Assembly: GCA_905221605.1 (NCBI GenBank)
Contig: CAJNDS010002127.1
Coordinates: 78,501-142,500, forward strand
Direction: 5' to 3'
From: Symbiodinium natans
Taxonomy: Eukaryota; Sar; Dinophyceae; Suessiales; Symbiodiniaceae
DNA length: 64,000 bases
In this document: one piece after another, positions 29,557-40,019 of the stretch
Position numbering within the stretch: the stretch's first letter is position 1
Layout of the letters: each line of letters starts with the position of its first letter
Translations under genes and position numbers: made by a program
The notes under the pieces: model-generated
Told to the model about the DNA's origin: nothing
The model's input: only the letters and a program-made list of their open reading frames with translations
Database searches by the model: none

Positions 29557-30064
29557 GGGGTACTGGGGTTTTAGGGATGCTGGGGTCTTCTGGGTGTTGG
29601 GGTTTCAGCTCAGGGCCGTGGGTGTTCGGAGTGAGAGCCGAGGGACTTCGCAGGAGGGTTTAGGGTTCAGGGTTCAGGGTTTAGGGTTCAGGGTTTAGGT
29701 TTAGGCTTTAGGGTTTAGGGTTCAGGGTTTAGGGTTTAGGGTTTAGGGTTTAGGGTTTAGGGTTTAGGGTTTAGGGTTTAGGGTTTAGGGTTTAGGGTTT
29801 AGGGTTTAGCTTCTTGTTGCATGCTTGCAGCTGCACACTTCGCAAAGTCCCAGAACCGAAACCTTCCTGCCCTCAAACCCTGAACTGCAAGGACCAACCC
29901 AGGCAGAGATGGGTTCAGGGTTTTGAGGAGTTGAACCCTGTAAGTTGGAGAGATACCCTGAAACTGTGGGGTTTAGGGTCTAAGACCTACAGGGCAGAAA
30001 CCCCCCCCCCCCCCCTTCCCCCCCAAAACCCTAAACCCTAAACCCTGAGCCCTCAGCCCTAAAC
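29557..30064. other. right flank of the retroelement
   Basis: TTTAGGG-type units with TTCAGGG variants, a perfect array at 29724-29808, an unassigned island at 29815-29990, a C homopolymer at 30000-30014, and a short CCCTAAA block ending at the donor of the exon at 30065. Confidence 0.5.
29724..29808 (+). repeat. (TTTAGGG)n array right of the retroelement
   Basis: Twelve units, in the same orientation as the array on the other side of the element. Confidence 0.95.
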
Positions 30065-30119
30065 CGCCTTCGACGGCTGCGATGAGCTGACGTTCCCGGC
30101 CGGCGAGGTGCAGCACGGC
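30065..30119 (-). CDS. candidate exon just upstream of the Penelope-bearing intron
   Basis: The acceptor is GTCGTAG. The donor GGCG before GTTTAGGG is made by the repeat. The frame reads AVLHLAGRERQLIAAVEG. With the exon at 25211-25265 it would bracket a 4.8-kb intron containing the retroelement. Confidence 0.5.
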
Positions 30120-30191
30120 CTACGACTGAGCTTTGCACGGCGTTTAGGAATTAGAGTTTAGGGTTTAGGGTTTAGGGTTTCGAGGCGATAG

Positions 30192-30306
30192 CCTTGGGAT
30201 GTTCCCCCTTATAAATACAAACAGTCCTTAATCGGGATAATCGTACGCCCTATAATCATCTCTATACAGGACTGATCATGATAGTATAAAGGGGAACATC
30301 CCAAGG
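30192..30306. mobile_element. foldback element, family C
   Basis: Ends CCTTGGGATGTTCCCCCTTATA and GGGGAACATCCCAAGG. Inner CAGTCCTTAAT and CAGGACTG mark the family. It lies 73 bp upstream (gene direction) of the exon at 30065-30119. Confidence 0.8.
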
Positions 30307-30579
30307 TATGGCATCCGATGTTTTGGGGCCGCGCTGCCTCGTGCTTTGCCCCAGCACGGGGCTGGCACTCTAATAGCCGAGCTATCCGCCTGGGCATGCT
30401 CCGGAAAAACTGAGGATGAGTCGAGGGTTTTGGGTTAGGATTTAGGGTTTAGGGTTTCGGGTTTAGGGTCTAAACCCTTAAGCCCTAAACGCCAAAACCC
30501 GAAACCCTAAACCCTGAACCCTAAACCAAATTTTCAAACCCTAAACTCTAAACCCTAAACTAAACCCTAAACCCTACAC

Positions 30580-30674
30580 CCGTGTTGGGGACTCAGGGAT
30601 GTCTCGGCTTAGCCGCTTCGTTGACTGGGTGGAGGAGGCTTGGGAACGGGGCGGCTGGGGCTCGGAGCTTTCTC
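30580..30674 (-). CDS. candidate exon, Ser/Gln/Pro-rich
   Basis: A 95-nt frame reads ESSEPQPPRSQASSTQSTKR and continues LSRDIPESPTR. The acceptor is TTCCAAG and the donor is ACACGG before GTGTAGG. Flanked by CCCTAAA and a TTTAGGG array. Confidence 0.55.
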
Positions 30675-30687
30675 CTTGGAAGGGGGT

Positions 30688-30788
30688 TTAGGGTTTAGGG
30701 TTTAGGGTTTAGGGTTTAGGGTTTAGGGTTTAGGGTTTAGGGTTTAGGGTTTAGGGTTTAGGGTTTAGGGTTTAGGGTTTAGGGTTTA
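30688..30788 (+). repeat. (TTTAGGG)n array
   Basis: Fourteen units, ending in a TTTAAGG variant, immediately upstream (gene direction) of the exon at 30580-30674. Confidence 0.95.
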
Positions 30789-31189
30789 AGGTTTAGGTGC
30801 ACTCTGCGGGACTGTTTTGGGATGTTTTTGGGGGTTTGGGGGCTTATTGTAGAATCTGCTTCGCTGAAGGTTGGGGGTCTAGGGGCTGTGGGTAAAGCTT
30901 TGTGGGCCGAGAACATTCGAAACCACCCGTTGAGCCCAAGCTTGTAGGCCCTACACAATAGTAAGGCTTCTGCACCTGTGCCCCTGAACTCCTCTTCCGG
31001 TCGGCCCCTGAAACCCTCAACCCTAACGCCGAAACCCGAAACCCTCAAGCCCCCGTAACTTGAAGTCATTCAAAGGTCCAAAAACGAAACTTTCCTCGAA
31101 ACCTCTCGAAACTCCTCGAAACTTTCCCCGGACCTGACCCTTGTATAATTTCAATAAACCCTAAGCCCTGGCCTTAAACCCTAAACCCT

Positions 31190-31370
31190 CAACCCCAAAC
31201 CCTAAACCCTAAACCCTAAACCCTAAACCCTAAACCCTGAACCCTAAACCCTACACCCCAAACCCTAAACCCTAAACCCTAAACCCTAAACCCTAAACCC
31301 TAAACCCTAAACCCTAAACCCTAAACCCTAAACCCTAAACCCTAAACCCTAAACCCTAAACCCTAAACCC
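31190..31370 (-). repeat. (CCCTAAA)n array
   Basis: About 26 units with CCCTGAA, CCCTACA and CCCCAAA variants near 31236-31265. It supplies the donor of the exon at 31369-31487. Confidence 0.95.
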
Positions 31371-31487
31371 TGGTTTGGTTGCTCCAAGCCCCGAAGGGCA
31401 CATGCACGATCTGAGCACTGGGCACGTGGGAGCTGACGAAGTCCTGCGCGTCGAGCTTAAGAGGCTTCTTAAGAGCCCGAAGGTCCC
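31369..31487 (-). CDS. candidate exon with long open frame
   Basis: A 119-nt frame reads DLRALKKPLKLDAQDFVSSH and continues VPSAQIVHVPFGAWSN. The acceptor is CCTCTAAG; the donor CAGG before GTTTAGGG is repeat-derived. Product not recognised, but the composition is clearly protein-like. Confidence 0.6.
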
Positions 31488-32842
31488 CTTAGAGGGTTTA
31501 GGGTTTAGGGTTTAGGGTTTAGGGTTTAGGGTTTAGGGTTTAGGGTTTAGTCCTGAAGAGGGACAGCAATAGGGGTACATTAAGAATATCCCAGACTGTG
31601 ACAATCAACGCTTGTAGGCAACAAAGGAGGCTTTGATATCTTAAGTTTGACATCCTGGAAAAGGTGCAAGGCTCAAACCCGAAACCCTAAGCCCTAAAAT
31701 CAACCCTTTGCCCTAGGCACCAAACTACCCTAAACCCTAAACCCTGAACCCTAAACCCTAAACCCTGAACCCTAAAAACACCCTCGCAACCTTGCGCTAC
31801 CTGTCAGCCTGGCACCCTGCAGCCTAAATCCCCGTAACCCTAAGCTTTCATCCAGGGCTTTAGGGTTTCGGGTTTAGGGGTTCAGCCTACATGTGTGAAT
31901 AGAATGGGCCCCCTAAACCCTAAACCCTAAACCCTTAACCCTAAACCCTAAACCCTAAACCCTAAACCCTAAACCCTAAACCCTAAACCCTAAACCCTAA
32001 ACCCTAAACCCTAAACCCTAAATTCTGGGTTTCGATTCTTAGCCATGTCGGGTTCTGAGCTTAGGGAATCTGAGAGGATGACGGCGGGAGGTCTTCGGTT
32101 CCCGGTAATACGGGAGAGCTGGGTAGTGAGGTGGCATTCGGGTTTCTATGGGCAAGGGGCGAGTAGGATGTCTACGGCTAGGGCCCAGGGGTTTAGCTGG
32201 GGGTGGTTTGGTTTAGGGTTTAGGGTTTCGGGTTTAGGGTGTAGGGTTTAGGGTTTAGGGTGAGAAAGACAGGCCGTGATAAGCAGGAGCCTCCCTGTCC
32301 CATTCTTTTCAGCAGGAACATGCGCACTCGAGATGCTTCGGCCGCTCCGGAATGCATTGGGCACGTGTAGTGCTGCCCCGGGCACTGCCGAGAGACTGTA
32401 CTTCGGACGTCTACGAGCGCCACAGTGTGCTCCCCAGCCCCTACACCCTAAATCCTAAACCCTAAACCCTGGGGCAGCGCATTGGTGGGGGGAGAGCTTC
32501 GGTATGTTTTTGGGACTTGCTTCACTATTCTTCCTGGTTAGTAGGGAATGAGGGAATGAGGGCCCTCTAATCTCTTAAGGGGTACATAGAGGGCCCTCAT
32601 GCCCTGATTCCCTAGCATTCCCAAGGGCGAGTTAGGGGGGGTGGGGGGGGGGGGGGTGGCTTCGGACTTCAAGTTTCTGAGAACTGAGAACTGCGGAGCA
32701 TGAGGCGCTTTGAAAGGCTGCGTAGGCCACGTGGGCTGCCGGTGCTTGGGCTTCAAGTGGGAGGTTGCAAAGGTTTACAGAAGGCTTCCATGCTTTTTTC
32801 ATGCATCCTTGAACCCTCTACCCTAAACCGCAAACCCTAAAC
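31488..32842. other. repeat mosaic with two unassigned islands
   Basis: TTTAGGG at 31497-31549 and CCCTAAA at 31917-32020. Islands 32035-32210 and 32265-32430 are open on both strands. The second has a good plus-strand acceptor (CATTCTTTTCAG at 32301-32312) but also a 58-codon minus frame, so neither is called. A foldback element lies at 32535-32621 and a G-rich run at 32636-32655. Confidence 0.4.
32535..32621. mobile_element. foldback element, family D
   Basis: Left arm TTAGTAGGGAATGAGGGAAT, right arm with CCCTGATTCCCTAG and a shared inner GAGGGCCCTC palindrome. Related to 36837-36963. Confidence 0.6.
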
Positions 32843-32889
32843 CCTCGGCCAGCCCAAGCACCGGGGCCATAAGGAGTTCTTTAAAAAGC
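32843..32889 (-). CDS. candidate exon
   Basis: The acceptor is GGCGGCAG. The donor GAGG before GTTTAGGG is repeat-derived. The frame reads LFKELLMAPVLGLAE. Confidence 0.45.
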
Positions 32890-33727
32890 CTGCCGCCACC
32901 GCGGGCGTGGACTTGGGTGCAGGAGATTTCAGGGCTTCAAAGTGGGGAGAGGGCAGGTTGTCGACTCCCCTGCTCTTCACGCCGCACACCCGAACCAGCG
33001 TTCACCCGAAACAGGAAGATTAAAAACTTGCCGCGGTATGGAAGAGGCTTCCAGGCCTCTCAGGGCTGGGTGGAAACTTTGGGCTTTAGGCGGCTTTGGT
33101 TCGGGAGGTTGGAATATAGGCGTCGGAATAATTGCCAATAGCATTCCCCTTTGGTCCCTGTGTAATTAGATACCCCCAAAACCCTATCAAAATTTATTCC
33201 CCTACATTCGGGAATTTTAGGGGTCGCAGTCTGAGCCCCATCGCAACGTAGCCACGTGGGGGCTTGTGAATCGAAGGGTTCTTCTTAAACTCTTCTCCCT
33301 ACGCCCTAAACCCTAAACCCTAAGGTCACCTCAAACCCAAGGAGCGTGCTTGTCGAAAGCCTTTGCACCCTGAATGCATCCGCACCTGCAAGCCGCATCC
33401 CAACCATCCTGAATCCCAAACCCGGAGCCACTCATCCTGAGTCCCGAGCCTCTGAAGCCTGCAACTTGAAGCCCAAACACAAGAAGCCTAAGGTCAACGA
33501 AATGTCGTCCAAGTTGCTCCGTAAACCCTGATTTCTAAACCCCCAATCCCCGAAGTCCTAAACCCCTCCTTGCTCCCCTGAAGCCCTCAAGCTTCCGAGT
33601 CCCCAAGCAAACCCTGAACCCTAAACCCTAAACCCCAAATCCCCAAACCCTAAACCCTCAACCCTAAACCCTCAACCCTCAACCCTAAACCCTCAACCCT
33701 AAACAAGCCCTTGCGCCCCTATGGGAC
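32890..33727. other. region with few telomere-type repeats, no supported gene
   Basis: Between 32890 and 33300 the sequence is unusually free of TTTAGGG units and has overlapping plus-strand open frames of 74-75 codons without recognisable features. CCCTAAA-type units return from 33305. Confidence 0.4.
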
Positions 33728-33784
33728 GTTCTCCGCGGTGATCTCACCCGGCAGGGGTGGCCCTGCTGGCGCCTCTTCCGTTGG
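33728..33784 (-). CDS. candidate exon, Pro/Glu-rich
   Basis: Exactly 19 codons between GAACTAAG and GAAC before GTCCCATAG. It reads PTEEAPAGPPLPGEITAEN. Confidence 0.5.
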
Positions 33785-34492
33785 CTTAGTTCGGGTTTTA
33801 GGGTTTAGGGTTTAGTCCAGAGGTTCAGGGTTCAGGGTTCAGGGTTCGGGGTTCAGGGTTCAATGCTTAGGGTTTAGGGCCCAAGAGATTTAGGGGTCAG
33901 GGGCTTGGCTGCTTTAGATGGTTGGGTCTCCCACCCCAAGCCATCTCAGGCAGCAAAAACCTAGGGTTTAGGGTTAAGGGTTAGGGTATAGGGTATAGGG
34001 TTTAGGGTTTAGGGTTTAGGGTTTGGGGTTTGGGGTTTAGGGTTTAGGGGTTAGGGGTTAGGGTTTAGGGTTTCGGGTTTCGGGTTTAGGGTTAAGTACC
34101 GTAACTTCATCCCCGTCGAGTTTAGGCCAAGCCAAATACAGGGGCCTAAACAAATATCAATAGTATCCTCTTGTGATGTAACCAAAACCACGAAATAATT
34201 CTCAAGGGAGAAAGTTTAGGGTCTTGGGTTTAGGGATTAGGGAATAGTATCCCCTTATCGCCTAGGCAAGGACTGTATGGTAGCTGTTCAAGATACCATT
34301 CCCCTGTTACTGGGACTCTCATCCCACGGTCCCCGTGAAAGGACCTTTAGAACAACCTCTCGTGAACTAAGGGTTTAGGGTTTTCATTAGGGTTTAGGGT
34401 TTAGGGTTTAGGGTTTAGGGTTTAGGGTTTAGGGTTTAGGGTTTAGGGTTTAGGGTTTAGGGTTTAGGGTCCCCACCCCGCCACCCCATGAG

Positions 34493-34525
<33 letters not shown>

Positions 34526-34618
34526 CCCTGCATGAGCTTAGCTTCATGGGCACCCCAAAATCCTGGGATTGGGGGGGCCTGGGTGCAAATAAAGCCTGAG
34601 CCCTACAGCCCCCATGCC

Positions 34619-34680
34619 TTATCTAGACTCAAGAGCAACCCATGAATAAAACAGAGTGCCCTTTCTGATATCAAAGGGGA
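34619..34680. mobile_element. foldback element, family B (truncated)
   Basis: Only the left end TATCTAGACTCAAGAG and inner AGAGTGCCCTTT arm are present. CCCTCAACCC repeats replace the right half. Confidence 0.55.
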
Positions 34681-35111
34681 CCCTCAACCCTCAACCCTCA
34701 ACCCTAAACCCTAAACCCTCAACCCCAAACCCCAAACCCTAAACCCCACAATTAGGGGAACAAGCGCCGACTCTGGCTCCCAGTTATGTAAGATTCCCTA
34801 AGATCACACACCTAAGACCCTGAAGCCCGGCAACCTGCTCAGGTAATACCAAAGCCCCCGAAAGTAGGTACAGCTGAAGGTCTATAGAGTTTAGGGTTTA
34901 GGGTTTAGGGTTTAGGGTTTAGGGTTTAGGGTTTAGGGTTTAGGGTTTAGGGTTCAGGGTTTAGGGTTTAGGGTTTAGGGTTTAGGGTTTAGGGTTTGGG
35001 CTAGGGTTTAGGGTTTCGGCCGTACAGACTGAATGAAGGTATATAGAGTGTAGGGTTTCGGCCGTAGGGGTCGAGCAGTTAGGGGTTGAAAGTTATCCGA
35101 AACCGTACAAC

Positions 35112-35221
35112 TTGGGATGCTCCCCCCTTATACTAACAGTCCTTAATAGTAGGGGTTCTAAGAGGGGGTAGGTATACTATAATCACTATTCAGGACTGTT
35201 AGTCTAAGGGGAACATCCCAA
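35112..35221. mobile_element. foldback element, family C (next to an exon)
   Basis: Ends TTGGGATGCTCCCCCTTATAC and AGGGGAACATCCCAA, flanked by CGTACA on both sides (35103-35108 and 35222-35227 region). In gene direction it follows the exon at 35242-35299. Confidence 0.8.
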
Positions 35222-35241
35222 CGTACACCCTAATGGTCGGC

Positions 35242-35299
35242 CTTGGGCGCAGCATCCCCCCCGATCTTCTGAATCTCAGGGTACGTGGTCCTCGGGTGT
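35242..35299 (-). CDS. candidate exon beside a foldback element
   Basis: The acceptor is CTTGACAG and the donor is CCAAG before GCCGAC (GC). The frame reads HPRTTYPEIQKIGGDAAPK. Confidence 0.5.
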
Positions 35300-35337
35300 C
35301 TGTCAAGATCAAGGTGTTGGGGTTTATTTAAGGATTT

Positions 35338-35361
35338 GGGGGGGGGGGGGGGGGGGGGGGG
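35338..35361 (+). repeat. G homopolymer
   Basis: About 24 consecutive G bases within an intronic stretch. Confidence 0.9.
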
Positions 35362-35661
35362 TTTAGGGCTTTGTGGTTTTTGAGGTTGGGCTTGGGGTTT
35401 GGGGCTTCAGTTTGGGAATGTAGGGGTGCTTCTTGGGGTTAAGGGGTTTCAGCTTCATGTATCCCAGTTCCCCGAAGATTCCTCTGAAACACATGTCTAA
35501 ACCAAGTCCTCAAAATCCGAGCAAGGAAAATTCTGATATCCCAACCAGGGGCTCCCTACACACCGAACCCTGAACCCTGAACCCTGAACCCTAAACCCTA
35601 AAGCCTAAACCCTAAACCCTAAACCCTAAACCCTAAACCCTTTTGTCTTGCGGTCTTGGAC

Positions 35662-35724
35662 GTCTTCGAGCAAGCCGAGGAGCTGCATGACCCTCAGCCG
35701 TCGCCTGGCCTCAACCGCGTGGGG
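35662..35724 (-). CDS. candidate exon, basic helix
   Basis: Exactly 21 codons: PHAVEARRRLRVMQLLGLLE then D. The acceptor CCCTAAG is a one-base change of the repeat unit; the donor is GAAGAC before GTCCAAG. Confidence 0.6.
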
Positions 35725-35737
35725 CTTAGGGTTTAGG

Positions 35738-35950
35738 GTTTTTAGGGAGTTTAGGGAGTTTAGGGAGTTTAGGGAGTTGAGGGAGTTGAGGGAGTTGAGG
35801 GAGTTGAGGGAGTTGAGGGAGTTGAGGGAGTTGAGGGAGTTGAGGGAGTTGAGGGAGTTGAGGGAGTTGAGGGAGTTGAGGGAGTTGAGGGAGTTGAGGG
35901 AGTTGAGGGAGTTTAGGGAGTTTAGGGAGTTTAGGGAGTTTAGGGGGTTT
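35738..35950 (+). repeat. 9-bp tandem array (GAGGGAGTT)n
   Basis: About 23 units, with TTTAGGGAG at both ends and TTGAGGGAG in the middle. It appears to be a 2-bp-expanded derivative of TTTAGGG. Confidence 0.9.
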
Positions 35951-36514
35951 AGGGTTTAGGGAGTTGAGGGTCTATGGGGTTTAGGGCTGAAGACCCTAAC
36001 CAGGGAGTATATAGGGTTCATAGCTTGAAGGGGCTTGTCAGGGCTATGAGAGGTTGACAAGGGGACAGAACAAAGTGGTACAACGGCACCAGTGGGTTTC
36101 TGGAAACCTGTACACAGACTAGACATACATTCCTGAAGCCTTAAACCCCAAGCCCCTAAACACCACACCCCTAAATTCCAGACCCCCAAACCCCTAAACC
36201 CCGAAACCATAAACCCCTAAACCCTAAACCTCTAAACCCTAAACCTCTAAACCCTAAACCCCTAAACCCTACACCCCTAAACTCTACACCCCTATACCCA
36301 AGCCCTAAACCCCTAAACCCTAAACCTCTATTACACCCCAAACCCTAAATGTCTAAACCCAAAATTCTCAACCCCTAACCCCTAAACCCTACATAAACCC
36401 TAAACCCTAAACCCTAAACCCTAAACCCTAAACCCTAAATCCCTAACCCTAAACCTTAAACCCTAAACCCTAAACCCTAAACCCTAAAGCACATCAACCC
36501 TAGAGTCGCAGAGC

Positions 36515-36576
36515 TCCGAAGAAAGCTCTGGCCTCCGCCAGCACCCCACGAAACACCGCCACGCGGATGCAGTAGC
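36515..36576 (-). CDS. candidate exon, hydrophobic
   Basis: The acceptor is ACCCAAG. The frame reads YCIRVAVFRGVLAEARAFFG, then an in-frame TAG five codons later, so a GC donor near 36514 is assumed. Could be an amphipathic or membrane-associated segment. Confidence 0.5.
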
Positions 36577-36665
36577 CTTGGGTTTGGGGTTTAGGGTTTA
36601 GGGTTTAGGGTTTAGGGTTTAGGGTTTAGGGTTTAGGGTTTAGGGTTTAGGGTTCTCAACTCCCA

Positions 36666-36812
36666 GGTACATGGTCCCTTAACATGGCCCCTTACATGCT
36701 TTAAAGGGTTCGGAAGTATGGACCGTTGGGCTGTATGCAGTTTATAAGGGGTTTTTGTACGGGGTCCTCGTTTTAAGGGTCCATATTAAGGGAGCATGAA
36801 GCTATAACTACC
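36666..36812. mobile_element. foldback element, family E
   Basis: Left arm GTACATGGTCCCTTAACATGG, right arm CCATATTAAGGGAGCATG plus AACTACC. Related to 38948-39083. Confidence 0.55.
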
Positions 36813-36836
36813 CCACGATTACCTTAGTCTTCCCCG

Positions 36837-36963
36837 GCGTTCTTAGTAGGGAATGAAGGAATGAGGGCCTGTATATTCCCTTTCATACCCAAAAATCCTA
36901 AACCCTAAACCATACCCAAGGGTATATATAGGGCCCTCATTCCCTCATTCCCTACTAAGAACC
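36837..36963. mobile_element. foldback element, family D
   Basis: Near-perfect arms: GTTCTTAGTAGGGAATG and CATTCCCTACTAAGAAC. A short CCCTAAA run sits in the loop. Confidence 0.8.
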
Positions 36964-37153
36964 AGCCAGTCTTTGGGGGCTAGGATGTCGGGTTTAGGGT
37001 TTCGAGCTCAGACCGTCAAAGCCCAGGCCTAAGGGCATTAAGATGCATTTACACCCCGCATATCCTGAGCATACACCCTACTGGAAACCCTAAACCCTAA
37101 ACCCCGAATCCTGAATCCCTAATCCCTAAACCCTAACCCTAGATGCGAATCTC

Positions 37154-37208
37154 GGTTTTGCGGCCCGAGGTGCGCCGGACAATGTTCGCCAGCTCTGGGC
37201 ATGTGAGC
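37154..37208 (-). CDS. candidate exon
   Basis: The acceptor is GCATGCAG. The frame reads LTCPELANIVRRTSGRKT. An in-frame TAG follows five codons on, so a GA donor (AACC before GAGATT) is assumed. Confidence 0.5.
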
Positions 37209-37216
37209 CTGCATGC

Positions 37217-37380
37217 GGTTCAGGGTTCAGGGTTCAGGGTTCAGGGTTCAGGGTTCAGGGTTTAGGGTTTAGGGTTTAGGGTTTAGGGTTTAGGGTTTAG
37301 GGTTTAGGGTTTAGGGTTTAGGGTTTAGGGTTTAGGGTTTAGGGTTTAGGGTTTAGGGTTTAGGGCTTAGGGCTTAGGGT
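37217..37380 (+). repeat. TTCAGGG to TTTAGGG array
   Basis: Six TTCAGGG units pass into about sixteen TTTAGGG units and two CTTAGGG units, showing block-wise spread of variants. Confidence 0.9.
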
Positions 37381-37405
37381 TTACTTCAGGTTTAGGGTTT
37401 AGGGC

Positions 37406-37518
37406 TGAGGGTTTTTGCCCGGGGCTGGCGGCGAACAAAGAGCCAGGCTTGGTCCTTGTGGCACTTGTGGCTGATGGGCTTGCAAATCGTTTCTGCTCCT
37501 CGTATGAAGTGTATTCCC
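37406..37518 (-). CDS. candidate exon, Ser/Thr/Ala-rich
   Basis: A 113-nt frame reads EYTSYEEQKRFASPSATSAT and continues RTKPGSLFAASPGQKPS. The acceptor is TTTAG; the donor would be GC. Edges uncertain. Confidence 0.45.
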
Positions 37519-38120
37519 CTAAACCCCTAAACCCTAAACCCCTAAACCCTAAACCCGAAACCCCTAAACCCCAAAACCCTAAAACCCAAAACCCTAAATC
37601 CCCCAAAACTGTCTTGGCGGCCCCACTCCATGTTCTCAAGTTTGGAGGCCCAGGGATAGACATTCTGATATCTTCCTATGAGTGTTTAGGTTTTGGGGTT
37701 AAGGGGTTTTCGGGCTTTAGGGTTTAGGGTTTTGGGATTAGGGATCTGTTTCTTGATGAGGGTCGTCATCTGGGTCTTATCAAGGACTTTACGGTTGGTT
37801 GTATGGGCTGCTGTGGGGGGGGGGGGGTGCCAAGTACGGAAAATGGACATGGCTCATGCTAACTTAAGCCCTGTAAGCTTACCCTAGACCCTAGCCCTTA
37901 AGACTATACCCTGCACCCTCCTTCTAAACCCTACCAAACCCTCTGAACCCTGCAAGCCCTCTAAACCCCATAACCCTGCCTCTCGACCCCATGAACGTGT
38001 CAGCCTACCAACCCCAAACCCCATCAACCTTTAGCCCGAAGCACTCTAAACCCTAAACCCTAAACCCTAAGCCCTAAACCCTAAACCCTAAACCCTAAAC
38101 CCTAAACCTATAAGCCCCAC

Positions 38121-38166
38121 CCAAAGCTCGACGGCAGCAGGGCGCCTGCGCCGCTCGATGACATCC
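38121..38166 (-). CDS. candidate exon
   Basis: The acceptor is AACCTCAG and the donor is TTTGG before GTGGGG. The frame reads DVIERRRRPAAVELW. Confidence 0.5.
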
Positions 38167-38183
38167 CTGAGGTTTAGGGTTTA

Positions 38184-38395
38184 GGGTTTGGGGGTTTGGG
38201 GGTTTGGGGGTTTGGGGGTTTGGGGGGTTGGGGGTTTGGGGGTTTGGGGGTTTGGGGGGTTTGGGGGTTTGGGGGTTTGGAGGTTTGGGGTTTGGGGGGT
38301 TTGGGGGTTTGGGGGTTTGGGGGTTTGGGGGTTTGGGGGTTTGGGGGTTTGGGGGTTTGGGGGTTTGGGGGTTTGGGGGTTTGGGGGGTTTGGGT
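38184..38395 (+). repeat. (TTTGGGGG)n 8-bp array
   Basis: About 26 units of an 8-bp variant. Long open frames across it on both strands are low-complexity artefacts. Confidence 0.9.
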
Positions 38396-38947
38396 GATTT
38401 GGGGTCTTGTGTAACCGTAAACCCCCAAACCCTAAACCCAAAAGCCCACAGCTCGACATGCTTCGGGTGGCTCACCGGGTGTTTCTACAAGCCTGACTCT
38501 AGAGGCTGAGGATTTAGGGTTTGGGGTTTAGGGTTCAGGGTTCAGGAGGGTTCAGGTTTAGGGTTTAGGGTTTAGGGTTTAGGGCTTAGGGCTTAGGGTT
38601 TAGGGTTTAGGGTTTAAGGTTTAGGGTTTAGGGTTTAGGGTTAAGGGTTAAGGGTTAAGGGTTAAGGGTTAAGGGTTAAGGGTTAAGGGTTGAGGGTTGA
38701 GGGTTTAGGGTTTAGGGTTTAGGGTTTAGGGTTTAGGGTTTAGGGTTTAGGGTTCCTAGGCCTAGGCCAAAACAGGGGATCCCTTATTTTCGTTTACCCT
38801 CCAAATTGCTGTGGCTATGTTTTAGGCATTCGAGGAAAGCATGGCAAAAAACCGCCTTGTAGCATCTTTTGCCGATGATTGCTAGCTGCCAGCCACTGCG
38901 AGGTTCTGTTGTCCAGTGCCCGAAAGCCTCGACCCCAACCCCCAATC

Positions 38948-39083
38948 TTAGGGTAGCTACATGGTCCCTGAGTATGGGCCCTTTAAACAGGGGACCCCTT
39001 ATATACCCCTATACCCTATACAACCCAAGGGCACATACTTCCGACCCTTGACCATATTGAGGGCCCTTGTAACTACCCTTAGC
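38948..39083. mobile_element. foldback element, family E
   Basis: Arms TTAGGGTAGCTACATGGTCC and CCCTTGTAACTACCCTTA, with inner GTATGGGCCC and CCATATTGAGGGCCC. Confidence 0.6.
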
Positions 39084-39097
39084 CTCTAACCCCAAAC

Positions 39098-39244
39098 CCT
39101 AGCAGGCCAGGCCACATGAAGGCCTCCCTCGTCAGGGATAGAAGCTCGATGTAGGTGAGCGCATACCTGCAGTGGTTGCACCGAATCGTTTTGGGGTTCG
39201 GGTCCTGGACATCAATGGCTCTCAGGCTCCGTCCCCGCCACCGG
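39098..39244 (-). CDS. candidate long exon with a CxxC motif
   Basis: A 147-nt open frame contains SLRAIDVQDPNPKTIRCNHC and continues RYALTYIELLSLTREAFMWP. The acceptor is TGATACAG. The donor may be CTAGG before GTTTGG at the end, or internal (CTGCAG before GTATGC at 39167). CNHC suggests half of a zinc-binding site. Product not recognised. Confidence 0.6.
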
Positions 39245-39373
39245 CTGTATCAGTGAAGTGTCCTTGGATCAGTCATGCACAGGCTAGCCGGAAGATTTCT
39301 GGTGTTCCCACTGACTCGTCCCGCAGACACTCTGACACCTAACCCCTAACCCCTAACCCCTAACCCCTAAACC

Positions 39374-39568
39374 CTAAACCCTAAACCCTACATCTCCATG
39401 TAACTCGCCTCTACTCGTCGTAGAACGCTGCATCGCAAGCAGGGCCACAACGCTTTTGGTTGACCCGTTCTTTTGCTGCTTCTGTTCTGAGCTTGTCTCT
39501 TTCTCACAGCCGCCATATAAATATGCAGCAGCCCATGATTGTGATATCTTAAGCTGCCCTAAACCCAA
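39374..39568 (-). CDS. possible exon
   Basis: A 64-codon frame (QSWAAAYLYGGCEKETSSEQ, then KQQKNGSTKSVVALLAMQRS) with protein-like composition. Splice edges are not clear, and it may not be an exon. Confidence 0.3.
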   Translation of the reverse strand: MGLGQLKISQSWAAAYLYGGCEKETSSEQKQQKNGSTKSVVALLAMQRSTTSRGELHGDVGFRV

Positions 39569-40019
39569 AACCCCAAACTACCTTGAGCCCAAAAGCCCTG
39601 AAACCCTCAATGGACTGCGGCCTTTCTTCCACTTCACCGCGTTCCATACCGCAACCATCCAAGGCCGATCCGTAGGTTAAAGGCATAGTCTCTGCAGTCT
39701 CTGCCAAAGTGAAGACTCCGAACCGTGAAAATAGACCCCAAGTATTAGGCTTCCCTTATGAAAAGGACCCCAATGAGGTACCCCTAATTTCGAAACCCCC
39801 AAGTTCCTCAACCCATGACGATAGTGGGGCGCTTGCGCCCAAACCCGGTTCGCATCCACCTCTGTCGGAGGAAGTCGGAGGAAGCACGAACATCCGTTGT
39901 GACACGATACGTTGCATACGACCCGAGGTCGACAGGCAACCTAAACCCTAAACCCTAAACCCCAAACCCTCAACCCTAAACCCTATGCCCTAAAAGTTTA
40001 TGCGGTTGGCACATCCTAC

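Larger units (their letters stand above)
33785..35241. other. repeat mosaic with mobile-element debris
   Basis: TTTAGGG arrays at 34388-34470 and 34889-35000, a C homopolymer at 34493-34524, a foldback around 33919-33957 (arms GCTGCTTTAGATGG and CCATCTCAGGCAGC), half a family B element at 34619-34680, and a full family C element at 35112-35221. No gene is supported. Confidence 0.5.

Noticed and set aside
32045-32251. 68-codon plus-strand ORF starting MSGSELRESE
   Set aside because: Runs into TTTAGGG-encoded residues; minus frames are equally open and no splice evidence favours either strand.
32262-32440. Plus-strand exon after CATTCTTTTCAG
   Set aside because: The acceptor is good, but a 58-codon minus frame covers the same bases and all confident exons nearby are minus; left unassigned.
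35648-35959. 103-codon plus-strand frame rich in Arg-Glu-Leu
   Set aside because: Mostly the GAGGGAGTT 9-bp array. The unique part at its start is better read as a minus-strand exon with splice sites.
38095-38509. Frames of up to 126 codons on both strands
   Set aside because: Products of the TTTGGGGG array.
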